Shown here: positions 8,659 through 18,200 of the stretch, piece after piece
Layout of the letters: the number at the start of each line of letters is the position of its first letter
Numbering within the stretch: position 1 is the first letter of the stretch
Assembly (NCBI RefSeq): GCF_017303315.1
Contig: NZ_JAFKOI010000001.1
Span: forward strand, 186,001-250,000
Source: Bacillus sp. NTK071
Lineage (GTDB): Bacteria; Bacillota; Bacilli; Bacillales; Guptibacillaceae
Direction of reading: 5' to 3'
Length of the DNA stretch: 64,000 nt
The notes under the pieces: generated by a model
The model's input: the letters and a program-made list of their open reading frames with translations, nothing else
Told to the model about the DNA's origin: nothing
Databases searched by the model: none
Made by a program: the position numbers and the translations under genes

Positions 8659-9126
8659 ATGCCAAATAAAGTGGATACAACACTTTCGAGTGAACTTTTA
8701 ACTCTATTGAAAAGGGAACAATATGTTTTGCTTTCTACAATCGACCATGAAACCACAGGGCCGAATGTAAGTGCCATTTCATGGCTTTATGCGGTAAATG
8801 ACCGTTCTATCGTTTTTGCGGTTGATAGCAAGTCGAGAATTGTTAAGAACATTAGTGCGAATGAAGAAATTACGATTACCTTAATCGGTAACGAGAGTAC
8901 TTATTCAATTGGTGGTAAAGGCGTACTTGTTGAAGAGAGGATGGAGGGTGTTCCTCTTAAGCTTACGAAGTTTATGCTTCAAATTAAAGAAGTAAGAGAT
9001 GTAATGTTCTATGGTGCTAAAATGTCCGTAGAACCAGCATATGAGAAAACATACGATCCTGAAGCTGCTGCTAAACTTGATCGATCTGTCATGTCTGAAC
9101 TGAAAAAATCAAATGCACTAACATAG
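8659..9126 (+). CDS. Pyridoxamine 5'-phosphate oxidase-fold FMN protein
   Basis: A 155-residue protein with the split-barrel fold of the pyridoxamine 5'-phosphate oxidase family. The pattern YVLLSTIDHETTGPNVSAISWLYAV with IVFAVDSKSRIVKNI is the usual FMN-binding N-terminal half of small members. These often act as flavin reductases or general stress proteins, and a true PNP oxidase role is unlikely at this length. The ATG at 8659 follows GGAGGG with seven bases between; an upstream extension to 8611 has no site. It is monocistronic, with a terminator behind it. Confidence 0.75.
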   Translation: MPNKVDTTLSSELLTLLKREQYVLLSTIDHETTGPNVSAISWLYAVNDRSIVFAVDSKSRIVKNISANEEITITLIGNESTYSIGGKGVLVEERMEGVPLKLTKFMLQIKEVRDVMFYGAKMSVEPAYEKTYDPEAAAKLDRSVMSELKKSNALT

Positions 9127-9128
9127 AA

Positions 9129-9153
9129 AAAAACGGCCGATTTGGCCGTTTTT
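9129..9153. terminator. Bidirectional terminator before ylaJ
   Basis: AAAAACGGCC pairs with GGCCGTTTTT around a five-base loop, with A and T runs on either side. It lies directly against the stop codon of the minus-strand gene ylaJ. Confidence 0.9.
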
Positions 9154-9747
9154 CTATTGTTCAAGATCTTGTTTCTCTTGCTGCTCTTTCAACTGTTTCT
9201 CATTTTTACCAGGTAGTTGTTTATCATTTGAACGAACCGGCTCAGGCTCTGATTTATTCGATTTACTTGGAACCTCTGGCATAAGTCGTCCAACAATATC
9301 TGCTAATTCTTCCATCACACCTCCGACAGGATGCCCTCTTTTAATCTGAGTGGCTATTTCTTTAAGGCGATAGGTTGTATCAGCGTCTGCTGTAATGACG
9401 GCATTAGCACCGTAAGGATCTTTCTGTAACGCTTCCGCGACTGTGTATTTAATTGTACTTACACGTGATCGATCAAGTTTTTGATTCACATCGATGCCTA
9501 CTACAGCATATTTCCCTGTCACTACAGCAGTTGCATCATTTACATTAGGTACTTGTTTTGCAATTGTTACGAGATGCTGAGCTATGTCGGTAGCAGAGCG
9601 GTTCTCATCTACCGGCGTCCGTACAGACTGCTTAACGTATTGCACTCGGTCTGTTTGCTCCTTTTTCTCTGCCACAGGTTCTTCGTTAGCTTGACAAGCT
9701 ACGAGAAGACATATAATTCCGAGGAAACTCAATCCAACTTTCTTCAT
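9154..9747 (-). CDS. ylaJ: YhcN/YlaJ family sporulation lipoprotein
   Basis: A 197-residue secreted lipoprotein with a short signal peptide and the lipobox LLVAC, placing the lipidated cysteine near residue 18. The mature part has the YhcN/YlaJ domain, including the ATAVVTGKYAVVGIDV and YGANAVITADADT segments. These proteins are made during sporulation and sit in spore membranes. The C-terminus is low-complexity and charged. The ATG at 9747 follows GGAGGT with a seven-base gap. It is divergent from ylaK, as in B. subtilis. Confidence 0.9.
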   Translation of the reverse strand: MKKVGLSFLGIICLLVACQANEEPVAEKKEQTDRVQYVKQSVRTPVDENRSATDIAQHLVTIAKQVPNVNDATAVVTGKYAVVGIDVNQKLDRSRVSTIKYTVAEALQKDPYGANAVITADADTTYRLKEIATQIKRGHPVGGVMEELADIVGRLMPEVPSKSNKSEPEPVRSNDKQLPGKNEKQLKEQQEKQDLEQ

Positions 9748-9919
9748 ATCGATTACCTCCATAATAGGTTAGTCGTCTCAAATTAAATCATTTTGCTAAT
9801 TATTTTCTGAATAACCGTCTAACTTTATGCACCTGCTCATAGATTATAAAAAACGTAGATAGTCCCAACTGCCATTCGTACTTGTGATAACAACTTAAAT
9901 CTTGTCAGGAGGCGAAGTG

Positions 9920-11248
9920 TTGGATAAGGTTTACGTCCTAGACACTAACGTGTTACTACAGGATCCAAATGCAATTTATTCATTTGAAACGAATGAGATT
10001 GTTATTCCGGCTGTGGTTCTAGAAGAAGTGGATTCCAAGAAAAGGTATATGGATGAAATAGGTAGAAATGCAAGGCAAGTGTCACGTATGATTGATGGGT
10101 TTCGTGAACGTGGTAAACTTCACGAATCGATTCCCCTTGAAAATGGAGGCACACTCCGAATCGAGTTGAATCACCGATCATTTCAATATTTACAAGACAA
10201 GTTCGTGGAGAAAACAAATGATAATCGAATTCTAGCGGTTGCGTTAAATTTGTTCCTAGAAGAAGGGAAATTGAAGTCTGGCAGAACGGTAATTCTAGTC
10301 AGTAAAGATGCTCTAGTACGAGTAAAAGCGGATGCGATGGGGATTCAAGCTGAGGATTTTTTAAGTGATCGTGTTGTTGAATTTAACCAAATATACACGG
10401 GCTACGAAGAGCGTTACGTTGACGCTGAGTTATTAAAAAGCTTTTTTGAACATCATTTTATTGATCAAAAGCAATTAAAGGGCAGACCACTTTATCCAAA
10501 CCAATATGTTATTTTAAAAGATCCGCTTCAAGCTTCTTCATCAGGAATTGGTAAAGTTGATATGAACGGAAAGCGTATTGAGAAAACAGCAATGGAAACA
10601 GAATACATGTGGGGAATTGGACCAAGGAATGTTCAGCAGCGAATGGCGCTTGACCTTCTGGTACGAAAAGACATTCCGCTTGTTACCCTTGTAGGAAAAG
10701 CAGGAACGGGTAAAACGCTTCTCGCTATGGCGGCAGGGTTAATGCAAACAGAAGATTTAAACCAATACAAAAAGTTGTTTATTGCAAGACCTATTGTACC
10801 TGTTGGAAAAGATATAGGTTTTCTACCAGGGGAGAAAGAAGAAAAACTTCGACCGTGGATGCAACCCATTTTCGATAATTTAGAATATCTATTTAACGTG
10901 AAGAAGACTGGAGAGCTTGAAAAGATTCTCTCAGGAATCGGTTCCATTCAGGTAGAAGCTCTAACGTATATTCGAGGGAGAAGTTTACCAGATCAGTTCA
11001 TCATTATTGACGAAGCGCAGAATTTAACAAAGCATGAAGTGAAAACGATATTAACGAGGGTTGGTGAAGGCAGTAAAATTGTTCTACTCGGTGATCCTCA
11101 GCAAATCGATCATCCGTATCTTGATGAATACACAAACGGGCTGACATATGTAGTAGAGAAATTTAAAGAACAGCCGCTAAGCGGACATGTTAAGCTTGAG
11201 AAAGGTGAACGCTCCCTGCTTGCCCGAATTGCGGCTGATCTTCTTTAA
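9920..11248 (+). CDS. ylaK: PIN-PhoH ATPase YlaK
   Basis: A 442-residue fusion of an N-terminal PIN nuclease-like domain (VYVLDTNVLLQDPNAI, then acidic residues through about residue 150) and a C-terminal PhoH-type ATPase. Walker A is GKAGTGKTLLA near residue 260 and Walker B is FIIIDEAQN near residue 362. PhoH2-type proteins act as RNA helicase/ribonucleases; the role in Bacillus is not settled. TTG at 9920 is chosen because AGGAGG lies seven bases upstream and the protein then begins DKVYVLDTN, as family members do. GTG 9917 and TTG 9902 are less likely. The stop overlaps the convergent ylaL gene by four bases. Confidence 0.92.
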   Translation: MDKVYVLDTNVLLQDPNAIYSFETNEIVIPAVVLEEVDSKKRYMDEIGRNARQVSRMIDGFRERGKLHESIPLENGGTLRIELNHRSFQYLQDKFVEKTNDNRILAVALNLFLEEGKLKSGRTVILVSKDALVRVKADAMGIQAEDFLSDRVVEFNQIYTGYEERYVDAELLKSFFEHHFIDQKQLKGRPLYPNQYVILKDPLQASSSGIGKVDMNGKRIEKTAMETEYMWGIGPRNVQQRMALDLLVRKDIPLVTLVGKAGTGKTLLAMAAGLMQTEDLNQYKKLFIARPIVPVGKDIGFLPGEKEEKLRPWMQPIFDNLEYLFNVKKTGELEKILSGIGSIQVEALTYIRGRSLPDQFIIIDEAQNLTKHEVKTILTRVGEGSKIVLLGDPQQIDHPYLDEYTNGLTYVVEKFKEQPLSGHVKLEKGERSLLARIAADLL

Positions 11249-11739
11249 ACAATTGTAATGCTTGAAATATGCTTATATGGATCTTGCGCATTTGATCCAT
11301 CTCCAAAATAAAAATGAACCGGTCCATCCTCTCTGAGCGGCTTTCCGTCTTTCGAAAAGCCAAGAAAGCCGTTCATTGCTTCTTCCATCGTAAGAATGTA
11401 ATCATCACCATTCTCACTAGCTAGCTGGACATTAAGACCATTTTCAATCGGATCAGCATTGGATAAGAAAGGGGCAAGCGGGATCACGAAACTTCCTGTT
11501 AGTACGCGCTCTTTCTCAAACCGTTTAATACTCTTATTAACAGGAGGTTTAATTCCTGTACGCTCTCGTTCCCATCTTTCAGCTTGAGCCTTGATGTAAT
11601 CGTTCTCATTCTTCTCTAAAGAATCGTCGAATTTTAGGAATTCCTCTAATTCAATTTTTCGATCATCAAAAATCCATACGCTCGCGTCTAATGTAATGGA
11701 ATAATTGACTTTCCCCTTAATGGGTATAATCGTTTCCAT
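11245..11739 (-). CDS. ylaL: YlaL-like conserved protein
   Basis: A 164-residue soluble protein of unknown function, in the position of ylaL between phoH and the glutaminase gene. It opens METIIPIKGKVNYSITLDASVWIFDD, followed by a basic-acidic helical stretch and a beta-rich C-terminal half. The ATG at 11739 follows GGGGTG with six bases between. An upstream in-frame extension with four cysteines exists but overlaps the glsA region and has no start signal. It is convergent with ylaK and divergent from glsA. Confidence 0.75.
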   Translation of the reverse strand: METIIPIKGKVNYSITLDASVWIFDDRKIELEEFLKFDDSLEKNENDYIKAQAERWERERTGIKPPVNKSIKRFEKERVLTGSFVIPLAPFLSNADPIENGLNVQLASENGDDYILTMEEAMNGFLGFSKDGKPLREDGPVHFYFGDGSNAQDPYKHISSITIV

Positions 11740-11856
11740 CTTGTACACCCCACAATCAAAATCTTTTGCAAAACAAGTATACCCGTTATGCTTGCATTTG
11801 TCACATTTGGGGAACAGTATGGTGAGAGTCAATTCGTTAGAGCGGGAGGATTCAAT

Positions 11857-12786
11857 ATGAGATGTCGTACAGAAGAAGAATTAGTTGAACTAGTGAGACG
11901 AAATAAAGGCTATACGAAAGATGGTAAGGTAGCGGATTATATCCCAGCACTAGCAAAGGCAGAACCAGATAAATTAGCAATTGCCATTTATTCAAAAGAA
12001 GAAGGGTGTTTGTCGGCAGGTGATGTAGGTGAAATGTTTACACTCCAGAGTATTTCCAAGGTGCTTACACTTGCGCTTGCAATTATGGACGTAGGAGAAG
12101 AACAAGTTTTTAAAAGAGTAGGGATGGAGCCTACAGGAGATCCGTTTAATTCCATTGCAAAGCTTGAAACAATGGTTCCATCAAAACCTTTAAATCCAAT
12201 GATTAATGCTGGGGCACTTGTAGTAACAAATATGATTCATGGGAGCTCAGTGGAAGAGAAAGTTGGACGTATTCTGCAGCTGATCCATGATATGACGAAT
12301 AACTCAAGCATCCGAATTAATGACGAAGTTGCTGATTCAGAATACGAGTCTGCCAACCTTAATCGAGCGTTAAGCTATTTTATGAAACAGCATGGGATTA
12401 TCGATGATAATGTCGAGATGTTGCTTGAAGCCTATACGAAACAATGTGCCATTGAAGTAAATTGCAAAGACCTAGCAAGAATTGGAATGGTTCTTGCGAA
12501 TGAAGGGAAAGACCCTGAAACAGAAAGACCAATTATACCAAGATACATTGCAAGGATTGTGAAAACGTTCATGGTCACGTGTGGAATGTATAATGCGTCA
12601 GGAGAATTTGCTATTAATGTAGCAATTCCTGCAAAAAGTGGCGTATCTGGTGGTATTTTAAGCCTTGTACCTAATGAGATGGGGATAGGCGTGTATAGCC
12701 CGCCTCTTGACACGAAAGGGAATAGTATAGCAGGAAATAAGCTTCTTGAGAATTTATCTTCACAATATGAATTAAGTATCTTCTAA
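11857..12786 (+). CDS. glsA: Glutaminase A
   Basis: A 309-residue glutaminase hydrolysing L-glutamine to glutamate and ammonia. It belongs to the serine-dependent, beta-lactamase-fold family. The nucleophile motif QSISK places Ser65 and Lys68, and further signatures are PLNPMINAGA, the YNASGEF segment and the KSGVSGG loop near the C-terminus. Length is typical. The ATG at 11857 follows GGGAGG at seven to eight bases. It corresponds to ylaM of B. subtilis. It is followed after about 90 bases by ylaN. Confidence 0.95.
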   Translation: MRCRTEEELVELVRRNKGYTKDGKVADYIPALAKAEPDKLAIAIYSKEEGCLSAGDVGEMFTLQSISKVLTLALAIMDVGEEQVFKRVGMEPTGDPFNSIAKLETMVPSKPLNPMINAGALVVTNMIHGSSVEEKVGRILQLIHDMTNNSSIRINDEVADSEYESANLNRALSYFMKQHGIIDDNVEMLLEAYTKQCAIEVNCKDLARIGMVLANEGKDPETERPIIPRYIARIVKTFMVTCGMYNASGEFAINVAIPAKSGVSGGILSLVPNEMGIGVYSPPLDTKGNSIAGNKLLENLSSQYELSIF

Positions 12787-12873
12787 TTACACTTACCCTG
12801 CTTTTTCTTGCAATTTTTTTGCATTCCTTTTATGATTATAGAAGGAATGGGAAAGGGAACGGAGGGATCAGAT

Positions 12874-13155
12874 TTGTCAACTGGGATGGCAACAGGACAT
12901 CGTGAAAAAGCATACGAGCTGTTAAAGGCCGATGCGCATAAGATCCTAAAACTCATCGAAGTACAAATGGAGAATTTGACTATGCCTCAGTGTCCTCTGT
13001 ATGAAGAGGTTCTTGATACACAAATGTTTGGTTTATCTCGCGAAATAGATTTCGCTGTTCGTCTTGGCCTTGTAAATGAAGAGGATGGGAAGGAACTGCT
13101 TGAGTCACTTGAGCGGCAGCTTTCAGCTCTGCATGAAGCTAGTATAGGGAAATAA
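12874..13155 (+). CDS. ylaN: YlaN, iron/Fur-linked DUF1507 protein
   Basis: A 93-residue helical protein nearly identical in its core to B. subtilis YlaN ([20 protein letters not shown] and neighbours). Published work in B. subtilis and Staphylococcus links YlaN to relief of Fur repression and growth under low iron; that is literature knowledge, not visible here. TTG at 12874 is the start, seven bases after GGAGGG; the in-frame ATG further upstream lacks a site. A strong terminator follows. Confidence 0.93.
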   Translation: MSTGMATGHREKAYELLKADAHKILKLIEVQMENLTMPQCPLYEEVLDTQMFGLSREIDFAVRLGLVNEEDGKELLESLERQLSALHEASIGK

Positions 13156-13159
13156 CAGA

Positions 13160-13194
13160 AACTCAAACTATCCTCGATAGTTTGAGTTTTTTTT
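13160..13194 (+). terminator. Rho-independent terminator after ylaN
   Basis: A 13-bp stem (AACTCAAACTATC with its complement) around a CTC loop is followed by a long T run. Confidence 0.92.
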
Positions 13195-13280
13195 GTTGCC
13201 ACTTACGAACCCAAACTTATAATATGATAGAATACGAGTAGGTCTTAATAGAATTCAGAAGATTTTAGGAGTAGATATGA

Positions 13281-13715
13281 ATGAATGATTTGCTCATGGT
13301 GATCCTTGTCATTTCTCCACTCAGTCTTTTACTTCATGAGACAGGTCATACGCTAGCTGCGAACTTTTTTACTACTGCTGGTGTAAAACTTCACCTGGGC
13401 GTTGGTCCAAGACTATTTACCTGGAAACATGCTCGAGGAGAAGTAGCAGTTAACGCCATTTATTTCGCCGGTGGAATGACAATCAGTTCACAACCCGAAA
13501 AGGCTTACAGCAAGGTTGTGATTGCACTAGCTGGTCCTTTCGTTAATCTTTGTGTAGCTGTACTTACACCATTTCTTCCACTCCACCCGTCAATCATTGC
13601 TTGGGTTCTATTCTTTAATCTCTGGCTTGGAATAACAAATCTCATTCCGTTTAAATTCTTTGGAAAACAATCAGACGGCTGGACCGTAATGAAAGTTATC
13701 TTCCATAAACCCTAA
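13281..13715 (+). CDS. Small M50-like membrane metallopeptidase
   Basis: A 144-residue membrane protein with the zinc-peptidase motif HETGH (HExxH) at residues 19-23, inside the first hydrophobic segment. A second conserved part, NLIPFKFFGKQSDGW near residues 119-133, carries an aspartate in the place of the third zinc ligand of site-2 proteases. It is much shorter than RseP or SpoIVFB and has no PDZ or CBS domain. It may be a reduced site-2 protease or a non-proteolytic relative. The ATG at 13281 follows AGGAG at about nine bases. Substrate is unknown. Confidence 0.72.
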   Translation: MNDLLMVILVISPLSLLLHETGHTLAANFFTTAGVKLHLGVGPRLFTWKHARGEVAVNAIYFAGGMTISSQPEKAYSKVVIALAGPFVNLCVAVLTPFLPLHPSIIAWVLFFNLWLGITNLIPFKFFGKQSDGWTVMKVIFHKP

Positions 13716-14053
13716 TTTACCCGGGACAGGCAGGTTTAACCCAAAAACCATCGAATCCTATACATACTTCGAAAAGCGAAAGTGGGCGTTTAGATACGCA
13801 AGGCACTGGAGTCTTTCAAAATGAACACGGTTTTTGTGTTCAGATTGAAAGGCGAAGTGACCAAGTATCTGCCCACTGTAGCTGGACAAAGAAAAGCGAA
13901 GACGAAGTTTCTGCGAGTCGTAGCTGGACAAAAGAAAAGCGGAGACGAGCGGTCAGAAAAGGCTGACGGTGTTGCAGTTGCACAACAATGATGGAGTTAA
14001 TCAGTTGCTGGTACAAACTTCTCACGAGAAAATAAACAGGTAGGATGAAGTTT
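13716..14053. other. Gene-free spacer between the M50 gene and ftsW
   Basis: No credible coding region on either strand. The middle is filled by the hairpin repeat cluster described separately. The 55 bases left of it and the 65 bases right of it show no obvious promoter or terminator, apart from the AGGTAGG ribosome binding site of ftsW at 14038-14044. Confidence 0.6.
13771..13987 (+). repeat. Tandem GAAAAGCG hairpin repeat cluster
   Basis: Three consecutive units begin with GAAAAGCG, at 13771, 13891 and 13934. The first two end with GTAGCTGGACAAA (13878-13890 and 13920-13933). The 120-base first unit folds into a long nested hairpin: AGTGGGC 13781-13787 with GCCCACT 13871-13877; AGATAC 13792-13797 with GTATCT 13865-13870; CTTTCAA 13813-13819 with TTGAAAG 13845-13851; TGAACAC 13822-13828 with GTGTTCA 13836-13842. 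The second unit has lost its centre. The third has its own small stems (GTCAG/CTGAC and GTTGC/GCACAAC). Similar GAAAAGCG-hairpin elements occur at high copy in Bacillaceae intergenic DNA as I remember them. Confidence 0.8.
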
Positions 14054-15214
14054 ATGATTAAAAAACTATTTAAACATTATGATTATTCGTTAATCATTAG
14101 TGTATTACTCCTTTGCGGGTTTGGACTCGTAATGGTGTACAGTGCAAGTATGGTATGGGCCGTAATGAGACATGAAACGAACAGTGCTTTTTTCTTTAAT
14201 AGGCAAATTATGTGGCTTGTCGTTTCCCTCGTTATGTTTTTTATTGCAATGCTTTTTCCTTATAAAGCATACCGAAAATTTATTGTACCAATTCTCGGGA
14301 TTTCAATTTTTTTGTTAGTTCTTGTAAGGTTTGTAGGGTCAACCACGAATAATGCTCGAAGCTGGATCGAACTTGGACCGTTTAGTTTCCAACCTTCTGA
14401 ATTCGTTAAGCTTGGTTTAATTATTTATTTAGCAGCAATCTACTCTAAAAAACAGGCTTATATTTCAAATTTTGTAAGGGGTGCACTTCCTCCCTTAATG
14501 GTCATTGGATTGATTTTCGCATTAGTAGCATCTCAACCTGACCTTGGAACAGCTATGATTATTGCGTTAACGTCTGGAATTGTCATTATTTGTTCAGGTA
14601 TGAAATGGAAGCATATTTTTGGACTTGTAATCATTGGTGCTATTCTTTTTGCAGGTGCATGGATGTCGCTTTCGCCTGAGCAGGCATCAAGATTCACCGG
14701 AGCCTATAATCCATTTTCTGATCCAGAAGATAGTGGCTTTCACTTGATTAACTCTTATATTGCAATAGCGTCTGGAGGAATTACTGGCCAGGGATTCGGT
14801 CAGAGCATTCAAAAATACGGTTTTCTTCCTGAACCACATACGGATTTCATTATGGCGATTATTGCAGAAGAACTAGGATTGCTTGGCGTAGTTTTTGTAA
14901 TAGGATTGCTCGGTTACATTGTTTTTAAAGGCTTTGTTCTCGGGATTAGGTGCAAAGATACGTTTGGAAGCCTTCTTGCCATAGGGATCTCTGGTATGAT
15001 CGGTGTTCAGACTGTGGTTAACCTCGGTGCTATCACGGGCTGGCTTCCGGTTACAGGTGTGCCGCTTCCCTTCATAAGTTACGGCGGGTCTTCGTTAATC
15101 TTGCTCATGATTTCTGTTGGTATTCTAATTAATATCTCAGCTTTTGTTAACATAAGAAAAGAACAGAAAACAAGCTACATCAAGAAAGATAATGCAGTTC
15201 AAATGGAACTCTGA
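14054..15214 (+). CDS. ftsW: Cell division SEDS protein FtsW
   Basis: A 386-residue polytopic SEDS-family peptidoglycan polymerase that works with the class B PBP at the septum. Family landmarks are MVYSAS near residue 27, QPSEFVKLG, QPDLGTA, PEPHTDFI and the C-terminal PFISYGGSS. Position between ylaN and pycA identifies it as FtsW rather than the SpoVE paralogue near 62 kb. ATG 14054 is preferred because AGGTAGG lies nine bases upstream; ATG 14045 is too close to that site. pycA starts 22 bases after the stop, so cotranscription is likely. Confidence 0.93.
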   Translation: MIKKLFKHYDYSLIISVLLLCGFGLVMVYSASMVWAVMRHETNSAFFFNRQIMWLVVSLVMFFIAMLFPYKAYRKFIVPILGISIFLLVLVRFVGSTTNNARSWIELGPFSFQPSEFVKLGLIIYLAAIYSKKQAYISNFVRGALPPLMVIGLIFALVASQPDLGTAMIIALTSGIVIICSGMKWKHIFGLVIIGAILFAGAWMSLSPEQASRFTGAYNPFSDPEDSGFHLINSYIAIASGGITGQGFGQSIQKYGFLPEPHTDFIMAIIAEELGLLGVVFVIGLLGYIVFKGFVLGIRCKDTFGSLLAIGISGMIGVQTVVNLGAITGWLPVTGVPLPFISYGGSSLILLMISVGILINISAFVNIRKEQKTSYIKKDNAVQMEL

Positions 15215-15236
15215 CTTAGTTCAAGGAGGAATTTAC

Positions 15237-18200
15237 ATGACAGCTATTTCAAAAATACTTGTTGCCAATAGAGGCGAAATTGCGATTCGTATCTTTCGTG
15301 CATGTACAGAATTAAATATTCGTACTGTAGCGATCTATTCTAAAGAAGACAGCGGTTCTTATCACCGATATAAAGCTGATGAAGCTTATCTTGTGGGAGA
15401 AGACAAAAAGCCGATTGATGCTTATCTCGACATAGAAGGGATTATTGAAACAGCCAAAGCAAATCATATCGATGCCATTCATCCTGGATATGGTTTCCTT
15501 TCTGAAAATCTGCAATTTGCTAAACGTTGTCAGGAAGAAGGCATTATTTTCATTGGGCCTGAACTTGAGCATCTTAGAATGTTTGGTGATAAAGTAGAAG
15601 CCCGTAAACAAGCAATTTTGGCAGGATTACCTGTTATACCTGGCACGGATGGTCCAGTAGATGGTCTTGATGAGGTAAGGGATTTTGCGAATGAGAATGG
15701 ATATCCCCTTATGATTAAAGCGGCCCTTGGTGGTGGCGGTAGAGGAATGAGAATTGTTAGAAGCGAAGAAGCGCTTGCTGATGCATATGAAAGAGCGAAA
15801 TCTGAGGCTAAAGCTGCTTTCGGTCGAGATGAAATATACGTTGAGAAATTTGTTGAGAATCCAAAACATATTGAAGTGCAAATTCTCGGTGATAAACACG
15901 GGAATACCTTGCACTTATATGAAAGAGATTGCTCCGTCCAGCGTCGACATCAAAAGGTGGTGGAAGTTGCACCGAGCGTATCTCTTAGTGAACAAGCTCG
16001 TAAAGAGATCTGTGAAGCTGCTGTGAAGTTAATGGATAATGTTCAATATGTTAATGCAGGGACTGTTGAGTTCCTTGTTAATCAGGCTGGGGAATTTTAT
16101 TTTATAGAAGTGAACCCTCGAGTTCAGGTTGAGCATACAATTACAGAGATGATTACAGGAATTGATATTGTGCAATCTCAAATTATGATTGCTGAAGGTG
16201 AACATCTTCATGGAGAGCGACTTGGTATTCCAGCACAAGAGAAAATCGACTGTCATGGTGTTGCGATTCAGTGTCGTGTGACTACAGAAGATCCTGAGAA
16301 CAATTTCATGCCTGATACTGGTAAACTCATGGCTTACCGATCGGGCGGTGGTTTTGGAGTGCGTCTAGATGCTGGAAATGCTTACCAAGGTGCGGTGATC
16401 ACTCCACACTATGATTCACTGCTCGTTAAGCTATCAACCTGGGCGCTTAGCTTTGATCAGGCTTCATCCAAAATGGTGAGAAACCTGAAAGAGTTTAGAA
16501 TCAGAGGAATTAAGACCAATATTGCTTTCCTTGAGAACGTGATGAAGCATGAGAATTTCCGTTCAGGTGTTTATGATACTTCCTTTATTGACTCTTCACC
16601 AGAACTTTTTGTATTTCCAAAGCGAAAAGACCGTGGAACAAAGATGCTATCTTATATCGGAAACATCACAGTAAATGGGTTTCCAGGCCTTGATCGGAAG
16701 AAAAAGCCTGCATTTTCAAAACGAAGAATTCCACACCTAAAGTATAGTGAAGAAATTCCGAAAGGTACGAAACAAATTCTTGATGAACAAGGTGCTGAAG
16801 GGCTTGTGAATTGGGTGAAGGATCAGAAAAAGACGTTGCTAACAGATACTACATTCCGTGATGGACATCAGTCACTGCTTGCAACGAGAGTGCGTACAAA
16901 TGATTTGCTTCACATCGCCGAGCCTACATCTCGAATGCTTCCAGAGTTATTCTCGATGGAGATGTGGGGAGGTGCTACGTTCGATGTTTCCCTGCGCTAC
17001 TTGAAGGAAGATCCATGGGATCGATTAATTAAACTCAGAAGAAAAGTTCCTAATGTTATGTTCCAGATGCTACTTAGAGCATCGAACGCTGTTGGCTATA
17101 AAAATTATCCAGATAACTTGATTCGAGAATTTGTAGAAAAATCAGCTGATGCAGGAATAGACGTTTTCCGCATTTTCGACAGTTTAAACTGGGTTGAAGG
17201 TATGACCAAAGCCATAGAAGCTGTTCGTGAAACAGGGAAAGTGGCAGAAGCTTCAATCTGTTATACAGGTGATATTTCAGACTCATCCAAAACAAAATAT
17301 GACCTTGCTTACTATCAAAGACTTGCAAAAGAGCTGGAACTTGCTGGGGCACATATACTCGGGATTAAAGATATGGCAGGATTGTTGAAGCCACAGTCTG
17401 CTTTTGAACTGATTTCTACACTGAAGGCAACAGTAGACATCCCTATTCATCTTCATACGCATGATACAAGTGGTAACGGAATCTATACATATGCGAAAGC
17501 CATAGAAGCAGGCGTTGATATCGTAGATGTAGCCGTAAGTTCAATGGCTGGATTAACTTCCCAGCCAAGTGCCAATTCACTATACTATGCGTTAGATGGA
17601 TCTGAAAGACAACCAGACATTAACATTAAGGCTCTTGAAGAGCTTTCTCACTACTGGGAAGATACACGCAAATATTACAGTGGGTTTGAAAGTGGAATGA
17701 CAGCTCCTCATACAGAGGTTTATGAACATGAAATGCCTGGTGGTCAATATAGTAATCTTCAACAACAAGCAAAAGGCGTTGGACTTGGTGAGCGTTGGGA
17801 TGAAGTGAAGCGCATGTACCGACGTGTAAACGAGATGTTCGGCGATCTTGTTAAAGTAACTCCTTCTTCTAAAGTTGTAGGTGATATGGCTCTTTATATG
17901 GTGCAAAACAGCTTAACAGAAGATGATGTGTATGAAAGAGGCGAATCACTCGATTTTCCTGACTCTGTTGTTGAGTTGTTTCAAGGATACCTAGGACAAC
18001 CATATGAAGGTTTCCCAAAAGAATTGCAGCAAATTATTCTTAAAGGCAGAGAACCGATCACAACAAGACCAGGAGAGCTTTTAGAGCCTGTTAATTTCAC
18101 AGACTTGAAAGAGACGCTTTATCATAAATTAAATCGTCAGGTTACGAGTCACGATCTTATTTCATATGCGCTCTATCCTAAAGTTTATCTTGAGTATGAA

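Noticed and set aside
11746-11832. N-terminal extension of ylaL with four cysteines (CDKC...)
   Set aside because: Although zinc-ribbon-like, it has no start codon with a ribosome binding site, overlaps the glsA leader, and GGGGTG plus ATG at 11739 is clearly better.
15312-15914. Two antisense ORFs of about 95-99 codons within pycA
   Set aside because: They lie fully inside the conserved biotin carboxylase domain on the other strand, and have no start signals.
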